Shown here one piece after another: positions 12,322 to 24,008 of a DNA stretch of 64,000 nt. The translations under genes and the position numbers were made by a program. Every line of letters starts with the position of its first letter. The stretch's first letter is position 1. Under the pieces are notes generated by a model. The model was not told where the DNA came from. It worked only from the letters and a program-made list of their open reading frames with translations, and made no database searches. The DNA is from Camillea tinctor (taxonomy: Eukaryota > Ascomycota > Sordariomycetes > Xylariales > Xylariaceae): the NCBI GenBank assembly GCA_022578605.1, contig MU394068.1, positions 434,001-498,000 of the forward strand, in the 5' to 3' direction.

Positions 12322-13447
12322 GATATTTGGCATACATTGGGCACGTATCACAGGTTTTCATGAGTTTCTGACGGCAGTATACGCATGCCATTCTAAACGC
12401 AGTAGACAGGTACTAGGATCATGGCACAGCGAGGAGAGTATCAGGAGTTTATGGGTGTAAGGAGTTCGGGACTGGATGCTAAGATATCATTCGTTTCCGG
12501 GGATATGGAAAACGGTGCTAGTGTTGGGTTCAATCCTTGTATGATTTCCTTGAAACTCTGATAAGAAGAATAAATGCAAATCTCGTTCTTTCTTAAAATA
12601 GACATAGTATGTGAGGAATAGTGTGCTATACCATGAGGTACATGGAAGTACATAAATTTTACGGGAATAGGGGTAGTGTTAGATCTACAGGTAACCACTA
12701 TAGAGGTAGATCGAGGAGTTGCAGTCCTGGTCCCCAGCATAGCATCGTGATCACCTGATCACCGGAGCTCTCGATAGCTATTCCGTTTGACCTCAAGAAA
12801 AGCCGTGCTATGGTAAGTATCAAGGTTTCATTCTGGCGTATGTAAGAAATATAGCTTGTTGACGCTCTGGAATAAGCCCCTTTCCAGAATACGGGGGCTC
12901 ATGTCGGCTGAAGGTTCGGTACGTTACATTTCGTTAAACTTGAATCAGCCTACAATATCTTATAGTCACAGGATCCGTAACGATCATCATAATAGAGAGG
13001 TAGACATCACTTCACAGTTTCCAGCAATGAGGCTATGCAACAGCCATCAGATACCCTGACGAACTCTGTGTAAGCAGTGTTCTAGAGGTTCAGAACTGCA
13101 CTATTCCAGATTCCCATTATCCTGGTAAGCTCGAACGTCATCCTCTGCATGTCATGTTCTACAGCCTCTGCATGACGATCCGTTTAGGTGGTTCGGTGTG
13201 CATTGTAACAATACACAAATAAATTTCCGCATATCTTATTTTGGCTTTACGAAGGGACTTTTGGTTATGTAACGTGTGTTATATCAGGCTGTATTATAAT
13301 GTAGATCTATGTTTCAATATTGCCATTATAGGTGTTCAAAAGAGAGTTTGGGTTTATATGATGGGAATACGAGGCTTGGTTCAAGCTGGGACGCGTGTCT
13401 AAGCGATGAAGATGTAGTTCGTTGACTATTCTATCGTTTGATAGAGC
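12322..13447. other. Intergenic region between convergent genes
   Basis: About 1.1 kb of 3' flanking sequence between the DUF6594 gene (+) and the Cys-rich gene (-). It contains a short palindromic run of GATCAC words near 12747-12762. I see no gene. Confidence 0.5.
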
Positions 13448-14026
13448 CTATAATAGAGGGATAAAAGAATACTGCTTCTCTGCTTGGGGTGTGGCATCAC
13501 AATCCTCGATATGGACCTCAACCTCTCGAGGCTCTGGCAGAAGAGTGGTGTTCACTTGGCCTTCGACTAGAAGCTCACGAATCTCTGACAAAGAAAGCTT
13601 CAAATCGGCGCTGGCGATTCTATGGCCGTCTGCGTCTCTATCTTCCTGTAGTTGAACATCACCTATAGCAACCGAAAGACAGTCAACCCAGCTGGTTATC
13701 CGGGTTGGCTCCTGGTCAACCTTGGGGACCATGACGATCCCTTGCTCGAATTTCATCGTCTCGAAGCCTTGATCGATGGCGTCATCGGCCCAGCATTCAA
13801 AGGCGCCGAAAGCCTCGCAGCTTGGGCACACATAGAGATACCCAGAGAAGACACCCCCACAGGCTAGGCATTTCCGACTGAAGCAAGTGGGACACTGCAG
13901 GTTCTTTTGTAGATCCTCGCTGAGGGTAGGGATGGTCTTATTGTCCTGAACGAACTTGTGCCCGCATCCAAAGATGATAAGGGTACCGGGAAGAGATATC
14001 AATTTATGAGTTTGGGGTTGCGACAT
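13448..14026 (-). CDS. Cys-rich putative zinc-binding protein
   Basis: A single exon of 192 residues with an ATG at 14026. Metal-ligand-like pairs fill the first 80 residues: CGH (Cys21/His23), CPTC (45/48), CLAC (53/56), CPSC (67/70) and Cys78. Together they suggest one or two zinc ribbon or RING-like sites. The remaining ~110 residues are acidic and lack a recognised domain. I do not recognise a named family. It lies 640 bp from the end of the big ankyrin gene on the same strand and is convergent with the DUF6594 gene. Zinc binding is inferred from spacing only; a role as an adaptor or ubiquitin-pathway protein is possible but unproven. Confidence 0.65.
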   Translation of the reverse strand: MSQPQTHKLISLPGTLIIFGCGHKFVQDNKTIPTLSEDLQKNLQCPTCFSRKCLACGGVFSGYLYVCPSCEAFGAFECWADDAIDQGFETMKFEQGIVMVPKVDQEPTRITSWVDCLSVAIGDVQLQEDRDADGHRIASADLKLSLSEIRELLVEGQVNTTLLPEPREVEVHIEDCDATPQAEKQYSFIPLL

Positions 14027-14665
14027 GGTGACTTTTTGTGCTTTGACTGTTTCAATCTGATTTTGATTCCAAATTCAACTTACATCACCATAATGGACGG
14101 TGTTGCTCTTATGTATTTAGAGAGTAACAAAGAGCATGAGGCGATTGTTTTCAACGCAAGACAAGTAATGAGCAAAGCCATCCCAGGTATAATGCTATTT
14201 AGAAGGGTCTTCTTTGTTCTCCTCGCGACCTCTACAGAAGTGAAACACCAACAAGACAAAGCATTCATCTCTCAAATACGCCCCTTATAGCGAAGTGTGA
14301 AGAACATGACAGGATCAGTAAAAAGAGTCCAAGGCCCATAAAACCCAGTACCAGCATACGAACCGGGCATATATAGCCCCTATAACCCCAAAAATAGTAC
14401 ATAGCAGTGGGCCGCCGAGCACCTTTTTTAAAAGTTTAGGTAGTCTAGCTCACGCTCAATCTGAGGTGTCAACCACAGCACAAGATTCCGCTTCAGGCTC
14501 CGTATGGATGGTGATATGAATGCCTATGATGGAGTTGCATGGGAGTTTCGGCATTCTAAAACCCAAATGGTAATTTGTATAAAGCACTATACACCGTGAG
14601 GACATTATGGACGAGTAGTTGAAATTGAAGGTGAGAAATTGTCAAGGAAGTCGAGAGCTGACACA
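14027..14665. other. Intergenic spacer
   Basis: This is the 3' flank of the ankyrin-SPRY gene and the upstream region of the Cys-rich gene, both on the minus strand. A plus-strand frame at 13958-14290 overlaps the Cys-rich gene and looks like a shadow. I see nothing else. Confidence 0.5.
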
Positions 14666-17600
14666 TTAAAGGATGACCCTATCCCCGGAAGTAACTGCTT
14701 CCACTACTTGGTTGTTTCGTCCTGTGTAGATGAATTTATCTAGTTCGAACTCGCCGAGCCTGATACGAACCTTTACTGTGCTCGAGTCCAAATCGGGATT
14801 CCAACAGACGCAAGGATAAATCTTCCCATGGAAGAACCTATTCTGCTCAAACCCGCCTCCTATAATAACATGAGTAAGAAAATCTTAGACGAAGTAGTGG
14901 TGTCACATACCAGTATCTAGTAATATACCATTCCTGGTATAAAAGCCTTCTCCTGTTTCGAGGTCCATGCCACACCCCACAACGTCACCTTCGCGGTAAG
15001 TTTGGTCATATTTTATAGCAGATGGCCAGCCAGACTCAATAAATAAGCCACCATCATCCCCATGGTAAGCCCAAGAGCCGGAATGCCATCCAAGATATGA
15101 ATCATCGGGATTGGATGACTGGCAGAATCCTACCGCGTATAGCCTACATTGGAAGACAGAACGTTAATGTAAAGAATAGCTTTAACCTGGAAGAGTAATA
15201 TTTACCCGTTTCTGGGACATTCAATAAATTTAACTTCCACGTAGAACCTTTTTATGTTTGGTGGAATGCATTCTTTCGTGCGAAGATAAAGCGCCCCTGA
15301 ATTGGCGCCAGTGGTCACGACGGTGATCTCTGAAATACAATTATTAGTAATAGGATGAATAATTTTGCGAATAATGCTGACCTTTGAATAGCCCATCATC
15401 CACTTGAATCGGTTCAAGTTCTTTGGTGTAATCCTTTAGTTCTATGATAAAGGTTGATGGGTGTGCATACGATTTAGTGCCAACACTGACACCTCCGCGG
15501 GTTTGAAGTTGTTTTTTCAGTTCATGATGGCCATAGCTCCCTGCAATGTCAGCGGGTGTCCAGTGGTCCGAATCAGCCTCGTTTAAATCGTAATGATCAA
15601 ACTTCTCAAGCAATGTAAAGATTTTATCCTCTTGGCCTTCTTTAGCAAGCTCGACTAGAGAGGGCCAATTTTTCTCTTCCTGGCTAGGATTTGATAGTCG
15701 CATTATCTGAGCGTCCCAAACTATCTTCTCAGCTTTAGAATCTGAATTTTGGAATCCGTCCATCAAATCTTTCAATTCATGATTGGATAAATCTGATTCT
15801 GACAGTCGTTTCGATTCAGCTTTCAACAGTATTTTTCTGATACATGCAGGATTGGAGTTCCGAACGCCAAATGGAAGTGGCTTGACACCGTCGTCATTTT
15901 CAATGTTCCAGCTGTCATTGATTCGGCGATCATCCAGCAATAGCCCGACAACTTCCTCATATTCTCTACCTAGGGCAAAATGCAGTGGCGTATATCCATG
16001 GTATTTGGTCGCCTTTTTATTTCGAATGACTTTATCTGACCCTAGTAAAGTTTTGACGGCTTCTACATGGCCAAACTCACAAGCCCATGCTAGAGCACTC
16101 TCGTCGTAGTCGGGATCTCCTTCGTTGATATAGTCATCGTCGTGCTTCCTGATTGTCATTTCAATGAACCTGAGACATCTCCCCAACTTACAGGCCCCTA
16201 TCAATGGCGTAATGTCATATCTATCCTTGATTTTAGAGTCGAATTTGATCTTAGAATCAAATTCGTGGGATGAGAGATCAACAGCAATATTGTCATTGTC
16301 TTCTTGAATGGCTGAGTGTAAGAGGGTTCTCTGGAACTCAACCCGGTTGTTGAAAGATGTTTCCATGGTGTTCAATATTCTAGTAAATGATTCAGAAACG
16401 AATTTTTTACCAGGATTTTCGGGCTCTAGCTGGCTATCCAGCTTCCCGGATTCGGCGAAATGATGTAGTGCGTTGTTTCCATTATCATCCTTGAGTTGAG
16501 TACTCGCATTCTTGGATAGAAGTAACATCGATAACGGGATATTTCCTGCATCGAGTGCCCTATGCAGTGGTGTCTCCCCATTCTTGCCTTTGACATCTAC
16601 CCTTTCCATTTTATCGGTGAGCTCCATAACTATGTCTTCACGATCCTTGAGTGAGTCGCCGTCAGGCTGAATTGCGTAGTGTAATGCCGTATCCCCATCC
16701 AAATCAACTTCACCAAGACCACCCTCCGTCTTCACCAACATTTTTAGTACTATGTCCCTTTGAGCCATCTGACAAGCTAGCATTAAGGGTGTGAGACCAG
16801 CTCTGGTTCTGGCTAATGGATTTGCTCCATGTTCGATTAGAACCTTGGTCAACGCGCTTTGGTTTGCTTCGACAGTCAGGTAAAGAGGTGTCCTCCCCTT
16901 CAAGTCAGGATCATCCATCACACCAAGTTTGCGATTCTTGCAGTCCTGAACCAATTTCTTTAGCATATCTGCATCCAGAAATTTAATTGCGTGGTGAAAT
17001 GCTGTTTGACCTTCACCATCTTTGGCTTCGAAATCCCCCCACTTGTCCAAGAACAACTTCCCCATTTCCTTCTGGCCCGACTCATTCCAATTGAGGTAGA
17101 ACAGTACTGTTTTCCCAGATTCGTCGGTTTGTTCAGGCTCGAATATCCCCAACAGAAGTTGGGCAATGTCTATGTTCTTGTTTATGGCTGCAATACGGAC
17201 TGGGCTTCGTCCCCAGCCATCGAACATGATTACCTTGCTGGTCCAGTCTGCTGGAGCATAAGCGGCGCCAGGTTTACCATGAAGTTTCTCACAGATTAAA
17301 CCAACACACTCCTGATGACCTCCTTCTACTGAGAGATGTAATGGTTTCATATCATCCAGCCCACCACAAAATTGGATCGGCCGCTCCGACCAGTCTTCCG
17401 CTGTTTCTAATAGAAAACTAAGAAGTTCAATGTTCCCGGAGGCAGCAGCGAGGTGAACCGGGCATTGCTGGAATTTGTTTAGCCACTGCTTTTTCCGATC
17501 GCTTCTGTTGAAGTAAGACCGATCCTTCTTGGTGGAGGAGGCGACCTTGAGGTTTGGGTTAACACAAGCGTAATGGAGAGGAGTCCACCCAAAAATGTCC

Positions 17601-20600
17601 TGCTTCGAGAGATCTTGGTCTTCACCTGTTACGTTTGTGAGATACTAAGGTCCGCAAGTCATTATGGTGACTTACCTATCTGGCTTATGTGTAATACGCT
17701 ATTTTGCCCTAAGTCACAGACTAATTCATGTAAACTTCTGAAGCCAATCTTTTTCCAGAACTCGCGGCCCTTTGCTTCGTTGTCCCTCGGTTCATTATCC
17801 CTTGATTTGTTGTCCAAGATATCTTTCCAGCTGTTTCCTAAGCATTTGCCAAAGATGAATTCGAAATTCGTCTTTCGTCGTTGAAGATCATAGACTGGCA
17901 GGAGTTCCTTGAGAATATCTCCGAAATCTTCGGCAACCTTCTTGACAAGCTTAACCAAGATCTCTCCAGGCTCCGTCTCTTTGCCTCTTATACCCTCTTG
18001 GTCATTTTCAAAGGCGCTCTTAGAAATATCGAGTGCCATTAGATAAATGAACTCCATCGTATTTACAATTGCTGTTATTTCGAGATATCTCCTAGGCTTT
18101 GACGTGATTAATAGCTGAGGAGTTTCGAGACCATCAATATACTTGGGGATAAATTCCATCCAATCTTCTCTTCGCTTCTGCACCATGTCTCCCGGCGCGG
18201 GTAATTTTAGAACTACCTCGTTAGGAAGGCAATCCTTGAAACTGAATACCGGAATCATGCAGAGCAGAATCTCATCCGAAGTCCCCAGTCCTTCCTTTTC
18301 GGCATAATTTGCAATGTTCGTAAGTTTAGTATGAACTAATCTCTCATTTTGCCCAGCTTCCCTGGACTGTGGATGGGATGATCCCGTCGATTGGACTTTG
18401 ACGTAATTGTGAATATCTATATCTCCTTGATGAAGAAAGTCAGCTGGAAGAAAAGCTTTTGTACCATTCTGATCAGCTGCAACCTCAGTTGTTTCAAGAG
18501 TAGACTGAGCCGCATCTTTTGGCACCGTGACCGCCCAAATAAAGCTTGTGAAGAGATGTTGGGCACAAATAGTTGCCAAGTCCGCACTTGAACTGTCGGT
18601 CAGTAGTTTATTCTCATATACTTTTGGAAGTTTCGCTAAAGGAGGAGTTAGTCAACATATCTATACACAGCTTTCGAAGTGAAATGGGTACAAACCATCT
18701 GGCGGCCCGGGGAAACCAATGGAAAGCGTAATATCTGTAGGCCTCGATTCATCACCTCGACTTCCTTGGAGCGTGTTTGGTCTTTCGAGCCCGTCTTTCC
18801 TCCACGGGGTCCACCATTCTAAGTCGCGTACTAGGGCCTTTGTATCGTAGCCCAGTATCCGAGTATAATTAATTCTCCAGTCAGAACTAGCTTGAGGATC
18901 TCGTTTAAGATGCTCATCTTCCTTGATCTGTTCCCTTCTACCTGCTAGAATTTTTGCGATCCAAAGAGATAGTACTGATTCAATCTTATCCGAATCAACA
19001 GTCCATCCCGATTCGCCTTTCGTGATTAAGATTTCTACGTCATACGCAGATTCTTTTATTTTTGATTTGATAACCCATTGAACATAACCTTCCGATGACT
19101 CTAGAAAATCGTTCATGAATCTTTTAATGGTGTTTGCCAAGGCTGATGCAGGTTTGGATGCGCTATTCTTCCAGCAACATAATTTGCCTAGCCGTTTTCG
19201 AACTCGAACTAATTTCTCGCCAAGTTGTTGTTGTTGTTGTTGTTGTTGTGACAGTGGTGGTGTGACTGGCCTAGAGCCGCATGTTGAATTGATTTCTATA
19301 GTCTTGACCTCCCATGGGTAATCCTCGCGAAACTTCCCCTCTTTCAATGACCTATCATCGGAGTTCCTAGCTTCAAATTCCTGGAACTTTTTGTCGAAAA
19401 CGAGACGTATTGCTAGATCATCTAACTCGTGTTGGGGTAAGGCCTCACATATTAGAGGAGCCCTTCCAAGCCGGCGTCTAACCATAGCTCTGATCGCAGC
19501 CATTGCAAAAATGGCACCTAATTGGGATATGGCACATGGCCATGGAAGTCCTCTTAGACCAATAAATTGTATTACGAATCCTGGGCCCCCAGTCAAGGCA
19601 CCAACCAACGATATAATCTTGAACCGATGTGCTTTGTCTTTCTTCTTGTCCTCTAAGACTGTCATACCAGTAAGCCCCGTACCTCCATTGGTGTTTTCTG
19701 TACCTTCTGTAGTATTTCCATTTCCAGGTTCTGTATAAATGTCCGTCTGTCGGCTGGATGTCAAAATATAATCCTTTGAACCCCCGAGGACCACATAAGA
19801 ACTGAAGATCTGATCGCTAACCCTCTGAGAGCGTTGAATCCAGAAAAGGTGAGGAGGATTTTTCTTCTTTCCCTTCTTATAGAGGATCGGCTCCCAAAGA
19901 TACTCCACAGTGCTCATCTCGATGGAGTAGGAACAGAGGGACATTCCTAGAACAAGTAGAATAGATCCGGCAAGATAACAGGGAAGCCCCCAAGGGTTTG
20001 GATCATAAGAGATCAATTCCCGGGTTTCCTGGTGATATACGGTAATCACGGCGATAACAAGTAGCGTGAATTGTAAAATAACGGCTGACACAGTCGCTAG
20101 GATGAGTTCAGCAGCGGTATCCTCGCGTGACGTCGTCCCCGCAGGGAGATTTAATTGAAGATTTGGAGGCCCCAGCTTCAAACGTTCATGGGAATCCTGT
20201 ACTTGTCTATGATCAGATCGAGCACATAATCCACATTCTATGTCCTCGATGGTTTTCTTAACCAGAAATCCCATGCTCTTCGCAAGAGCCAGTAACTTCT
20301 TCGCAAAAGCTAGCAACTTCTGTAGTCTTATATTCTCCGCTAACTTCTTCAATTTGGGTGTACTTATGGCAACTATGCTGCGGTATTCTATTTTCACATC
20401 TGATGAGCAAATCCACTCTATAATTATCTAGAATCTGATGTCTGTAGAATTACATACCTTGATACTCCATAACCTCTGTTTTGTCCTTCCCAACCCGTAT
20501 ACTGGGTGGGAGCATGTGAATTCCACAATCATCCTCTAGATTATTACAATCTTTCGGGCCACTGCATTCCTCTGAACTACTGCTTTCATCTGGGAAGAAA

Positions 20601-21077
20601 ATAATTTGGGCTATAGTAGGTCGTCCTATGGTCCGCACAATCCCGTTTGCAGTAAACAGTTCGCATACCTCAGCAGACGTGGATGACATAAACTCGACCT
20701 CTGCAGCAGCTCGGTTCTCACGAGCACGTCCAATGAAGGCCTTAGCAAACTTGGGGCCTGAAACACGAATCGCACCGATTATCGCAGTAATGATTCCTAG
20801 TGGGACACAGGCAAATATGATATGGTCGAATATAGTGAAGCTCTCGCTCAGGAATTGCTGCGCAAATTGGTCTCCAAATAGAGCAAGGATTCTAAAATTT
20901 AAGACGTGAGGTTAGATGTTGAGGTGAAAACTTGGTACTGGAAACGGATCTAACATACGGACCGATGTCTGAAAAGACATTCAGGAAGAACTCATTTTCG
21001 TCGTCCGCTGCCAGCACTCCAGAAATGAAGAAAAGGAGAAGTGCTGCCAGAAGCCAGGGTGCTTTCAAGCAATACAT
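14666..21077 (-). CDS. Giant membrane-ankyrin-SPRY protein
   Basis: Eight exons on the complement: 20959..21077, 20458..20891, 18696..20417, 17676..18635, 15382..17625, 15206..15329, 14911..15143, 14666..14859. All junctions keep phase, giving 2009 residues. The order is a signal peptide (1 to about 23), a hydrophobic segment near residues 60-85, and further membrane helices in exon 3 (around residues 275-460). A pure CAA-coded run of eight Gln follows near residue 575. Then comes an uncharacterised helical region, about 16 ankyrin-like repeats (roughly 1085-1815, for example GWTPLHYAC, KGRTPLYLTVE, NGETPLHRAL, GYTPLHFALG), and a C-terminal SPRY/B30.2-like domain from about 1828. SPRY cues are ANSGALYLRT, YVEVKFIE, GFCQSS, GDVVGCGMDL and GEGFYTRNG. 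The N-terminal part matches a widespread fungal ankyrin membrane family of unknown role. The 40-bp second intron is unusually short. Ligand sensing or scaffolding is inference. Confidence 0.88.
19225..19249 (-). repeat. CAA trinucleotide microsatellite coding poly-Gln
   Basis: An uninterrupted CAA run on the coding (minus) strand gives eight consecutive Gln inside the ankyrin-SPRY protein, between its membrane segments and the ankyrin block. Pure trinucleotide runs are prone to length variation between strains. Confidence 0.9.
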
Positions 21078-22312
21078 GTCGTATATCTAATTCAACTTGA
21101 AAGATGTCTAGGTATAAAGACTAATGAGGCGTAGAGCTAGTATGAGTATGAAATCCAATCCGTAGAAGAATTGTTGATATTATAATTCCTAAGTTCCGAC
21201 GAAACATCTCCACGCAGTTGAATCCCTCTTTCAGAGCCCCGCCGGCGTAGTTGATCTACGCAGCCTTCAACAATTCACGCATTGGCCTTTTGCACATGAT
21301 TATCACTGACGATTTGCGGCTGAGACATGGCAGGTTAATCATGGGTAATAAATTGACGAACCAACCCCCAAAATGATAACCTCAAGCCTCACAAGTGGTT
21401 TACTATACGAGGTGGTATTCTAAATTCACTAGGCATGTCCAAAATCTGCATATTATAACTACCGTGTTTGGGAAAGTAGGCAGAATACGTATGTTCCAAT
21501 ACATTAGAAGGCTACGAATACTAGGGTTAATTTGATAAAAGGTGGAACATCAGCAGCTGAACTAAGGGTCAGAAGCTGAAACTATGAGATATTATAGGCA
21601 TCCTACTGGGTTATTCGTACGTCAAATAACAGAGAGCTTTGAAACTAGATCTCTTTGATGGGGTGTGGTCACCCAATCACTGGTTTTGCTCGAACGCTTG
21701 ATATGTAGGCTCCGATATATTCTAATTTATCAACACGAGAAGACAACCGGACAGACATCTAAGGATATCAAGGATATGGCGTGAAAAACAAAAGGAAGAA
21801 AAAAAAATGTGATTGCCTAAAAAGCTAATCCCTGTGTATTAATAGTGAGGAATATATCCTGGGAATGCGAGGAGCTGAAAAGCTGAATTCATAGTCCAAA
21901 ACACGGAACAAGAAAAGCTGTTTATATGTAAAAAAGTCACACTGCTCTGCGTAGTCACCTACTTAGGTAGGTAGGCAGTTTAGTTCCTCACGCAACAACA
22001 ATGACGTTTCCCTCCATCCAAAGGCTCGCATCGTGACACGCAATATCTAGGTAGTATAATCAAGCTTGTTAATTGCCAATCTAGCAAGGGTATACCTAAG
22101 AATTATGCTTATACCTCAATGAGATTACCTACTACCGATCAGCCGTAAGTCTGTTGAGACCGTCAAGGGGATGAGGCCTATCCCACTCGTACGGCGAATA
22201 GTGCGGCTTATAGGAAAGTCACTTTGTACCAATATAAACCTATAGAAAAGTCAACTAATAAAATTACCCAAGCTGAATGCTGTTTCCCATACGCTATTGA
22301 TCCCTCGCCTTA
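21078..22312. other. Intergenic region
   Basis: About 1.2 kb upstream of the ankyrin-SPRY gene and downstream of the amidohydrolase. I see a CTTAGGTAGGTAGG word near 21962 and short A-runs, and no gene. Confidence 0.5.
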
Positions 22313-24008
22313 CTAGTCCTTCGCCATCACCTGCTTCTCTTTGTGAACTTTTCCGTTGATGATGATGACATCCAACCGATCCTTATCCTGGAGGCACTCT
22401 ATCTCGTTCAATGGGTCGCCATCAACGAGAATGCAATCAGCATAGTATCCCTCCTTCACCTGGCCAAGTTCGTCCCCTTGCATCATTAGTGCTGCAACTC
22501 CCCGTGTGGCGGCAATGATGCTTTCGTGTGCGGTGAAGCCGAGGAGATTCTTGAAATGCGCTAGGTCTCTAGCATATGTGCCATGAGGGGTCCATGCAAA
22601 CCCGTAGTCGCCTCCTGGTAATACGATAATGCCACGACGGTGCATTTCTCGAAGGCCCCGGATCGCAGCATCTAGTTCTTTCTTATATCCGACACGTTCG
22701 GCATCCCTGCGGCTGTAGCCGAACTTCTCAGCGTCTTCGAGAGTGGCAATAATCCAGTTAATACCAGGGGCGACCACGTGTGATGTCTTTTTCTCTTCCA
22801 GCATGTTCATGCCTAAATATGTGGTGATTAGACTCCTAACACATATGAGAATAGGGATGTTACGGTGTCTTACCCTCGTCGTCGATATACGAGCCATGAA
22901 AGATGATCTCAACGCCATGCCTCACACACATCTTAACTGAGTCTCGGGCCCTTGCATGCGCACATAGCCGAATACCATGTTTATGGGCTTCATCGACACA
23001 TGCAGCGGTTTCTTCGTCCGAAAAGTAGCAGTCTTGAGCAGCACGTGTCTCGGTAATCTGATCCCAATGTCTCAAGTCAGCTCGATGTCTCGAACATAGT
23101 TCTATTTAATGACGAATATGAGATAGTAGTGATTACGCACCTCCTCACCAGACATGCTCAGCTTGATCTGGTCTACCCCGAGACCGACATTGCGTCTAAT
23201 GACCTCTCGCATCTCCTCTGGGCCATCGGCGTACGCTGTGATTCCCGGAACCAGATCGCCGTCGCGTCGTGCGATCTCCCTGGCATTCGCCAGATATCTC
23301 GGCCCAGGCTTGGCACCCTCATTGATAGCATCTCGGATCTCAATGTCAAGTAAATCCTTGGCGGCAGCTGCGCCAAAACACCTGCAAAAAACAGGTCAGA
23401 ATATGCTTTTAAGAAGAAAGACGAGTAGTTGTCTCCGCCTCACATGGTGTAGCCACTGTCCAAGTAGATTTTGGCGCTATCGGCGGTTAATTGGGTATGC
23501 TCTTCGACTCCCATCTCGCCGAGACCATTTAGGTCTCCGCCATTCCAGGACAGATGCGTATGGGCATCGCCAAGCCCAGACATCAGGGTCCTCCCACGGC
23601 CATTGATGACTTTGACCTTCGGATCATTGATCAGGTCATCCTTGTTGGGTACCGTTCCCACCGCAGCGTACCTCTCTCCTGAACACACGTCCCGTTAGCA
23701 TTCTTGGCTTAGGGACGTATCACGGTATCACGGTCTAGTTATCATAATCAACACAAATTGAGAATACCTTCTATCAGCACATCGCCCTTATACGGGGTTT
23801 TCCCCGAGGAATCTAATATGCTGACATCGGTGAATAGGATTTTGGAATCGGGGCTTGTGCCCTTTATCTTATATCTCTTCGGTTTAAGGTTTGGGTCGAA
23901 TGTCAAAGCGTCGATGGAGGCAATGTTGCGTGGAGGCCCGGTGTAAGTATCTTTCGTCAGATTCGCAGCCGGGGAGTACCATGGTTCTTCGAGCGGAGCT
24001 GGAGCCAT
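22313..24008 (-). CDS. Metal-dependent amidohydrolase, imidazolonepropionase-like
   Basis: Five exons on the complement: 23768..24008, 23444..23678, 23141..23381, 22874..23057, 22313..22812. Introns are 61-89 bp and joins are in phase; 466 residues. This is a TIM-barrel amidohydrolase. The strand-1 HxH motif is in GDAHTHLSW (His120/His122). The bridging Lys is in VDQIKLSMSG, later His ligands are in CAHARA and IFHGSY, and the strand-8-type Asp is in LPGGDYGFAW. The closing beta-sandwich segment reads YADCILVDGDPL. The family includes imidazolonepropionases and prolidase/aryldialkylphosphatase-like enzymes that cut C-N bonds in cyclic amides or dipeptides; this subgroup has no settled substrate in fungi. 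No signal peptide is visible, so it is probably cytosolic. Metal-site assignment is by motif only. Confidence 0.9.

Noticed and set aside
12747..12762. Palindromic GATCACCTGATCAC run
   Set aside because: Too short and isolated to support a regulatory or mobile-element call.
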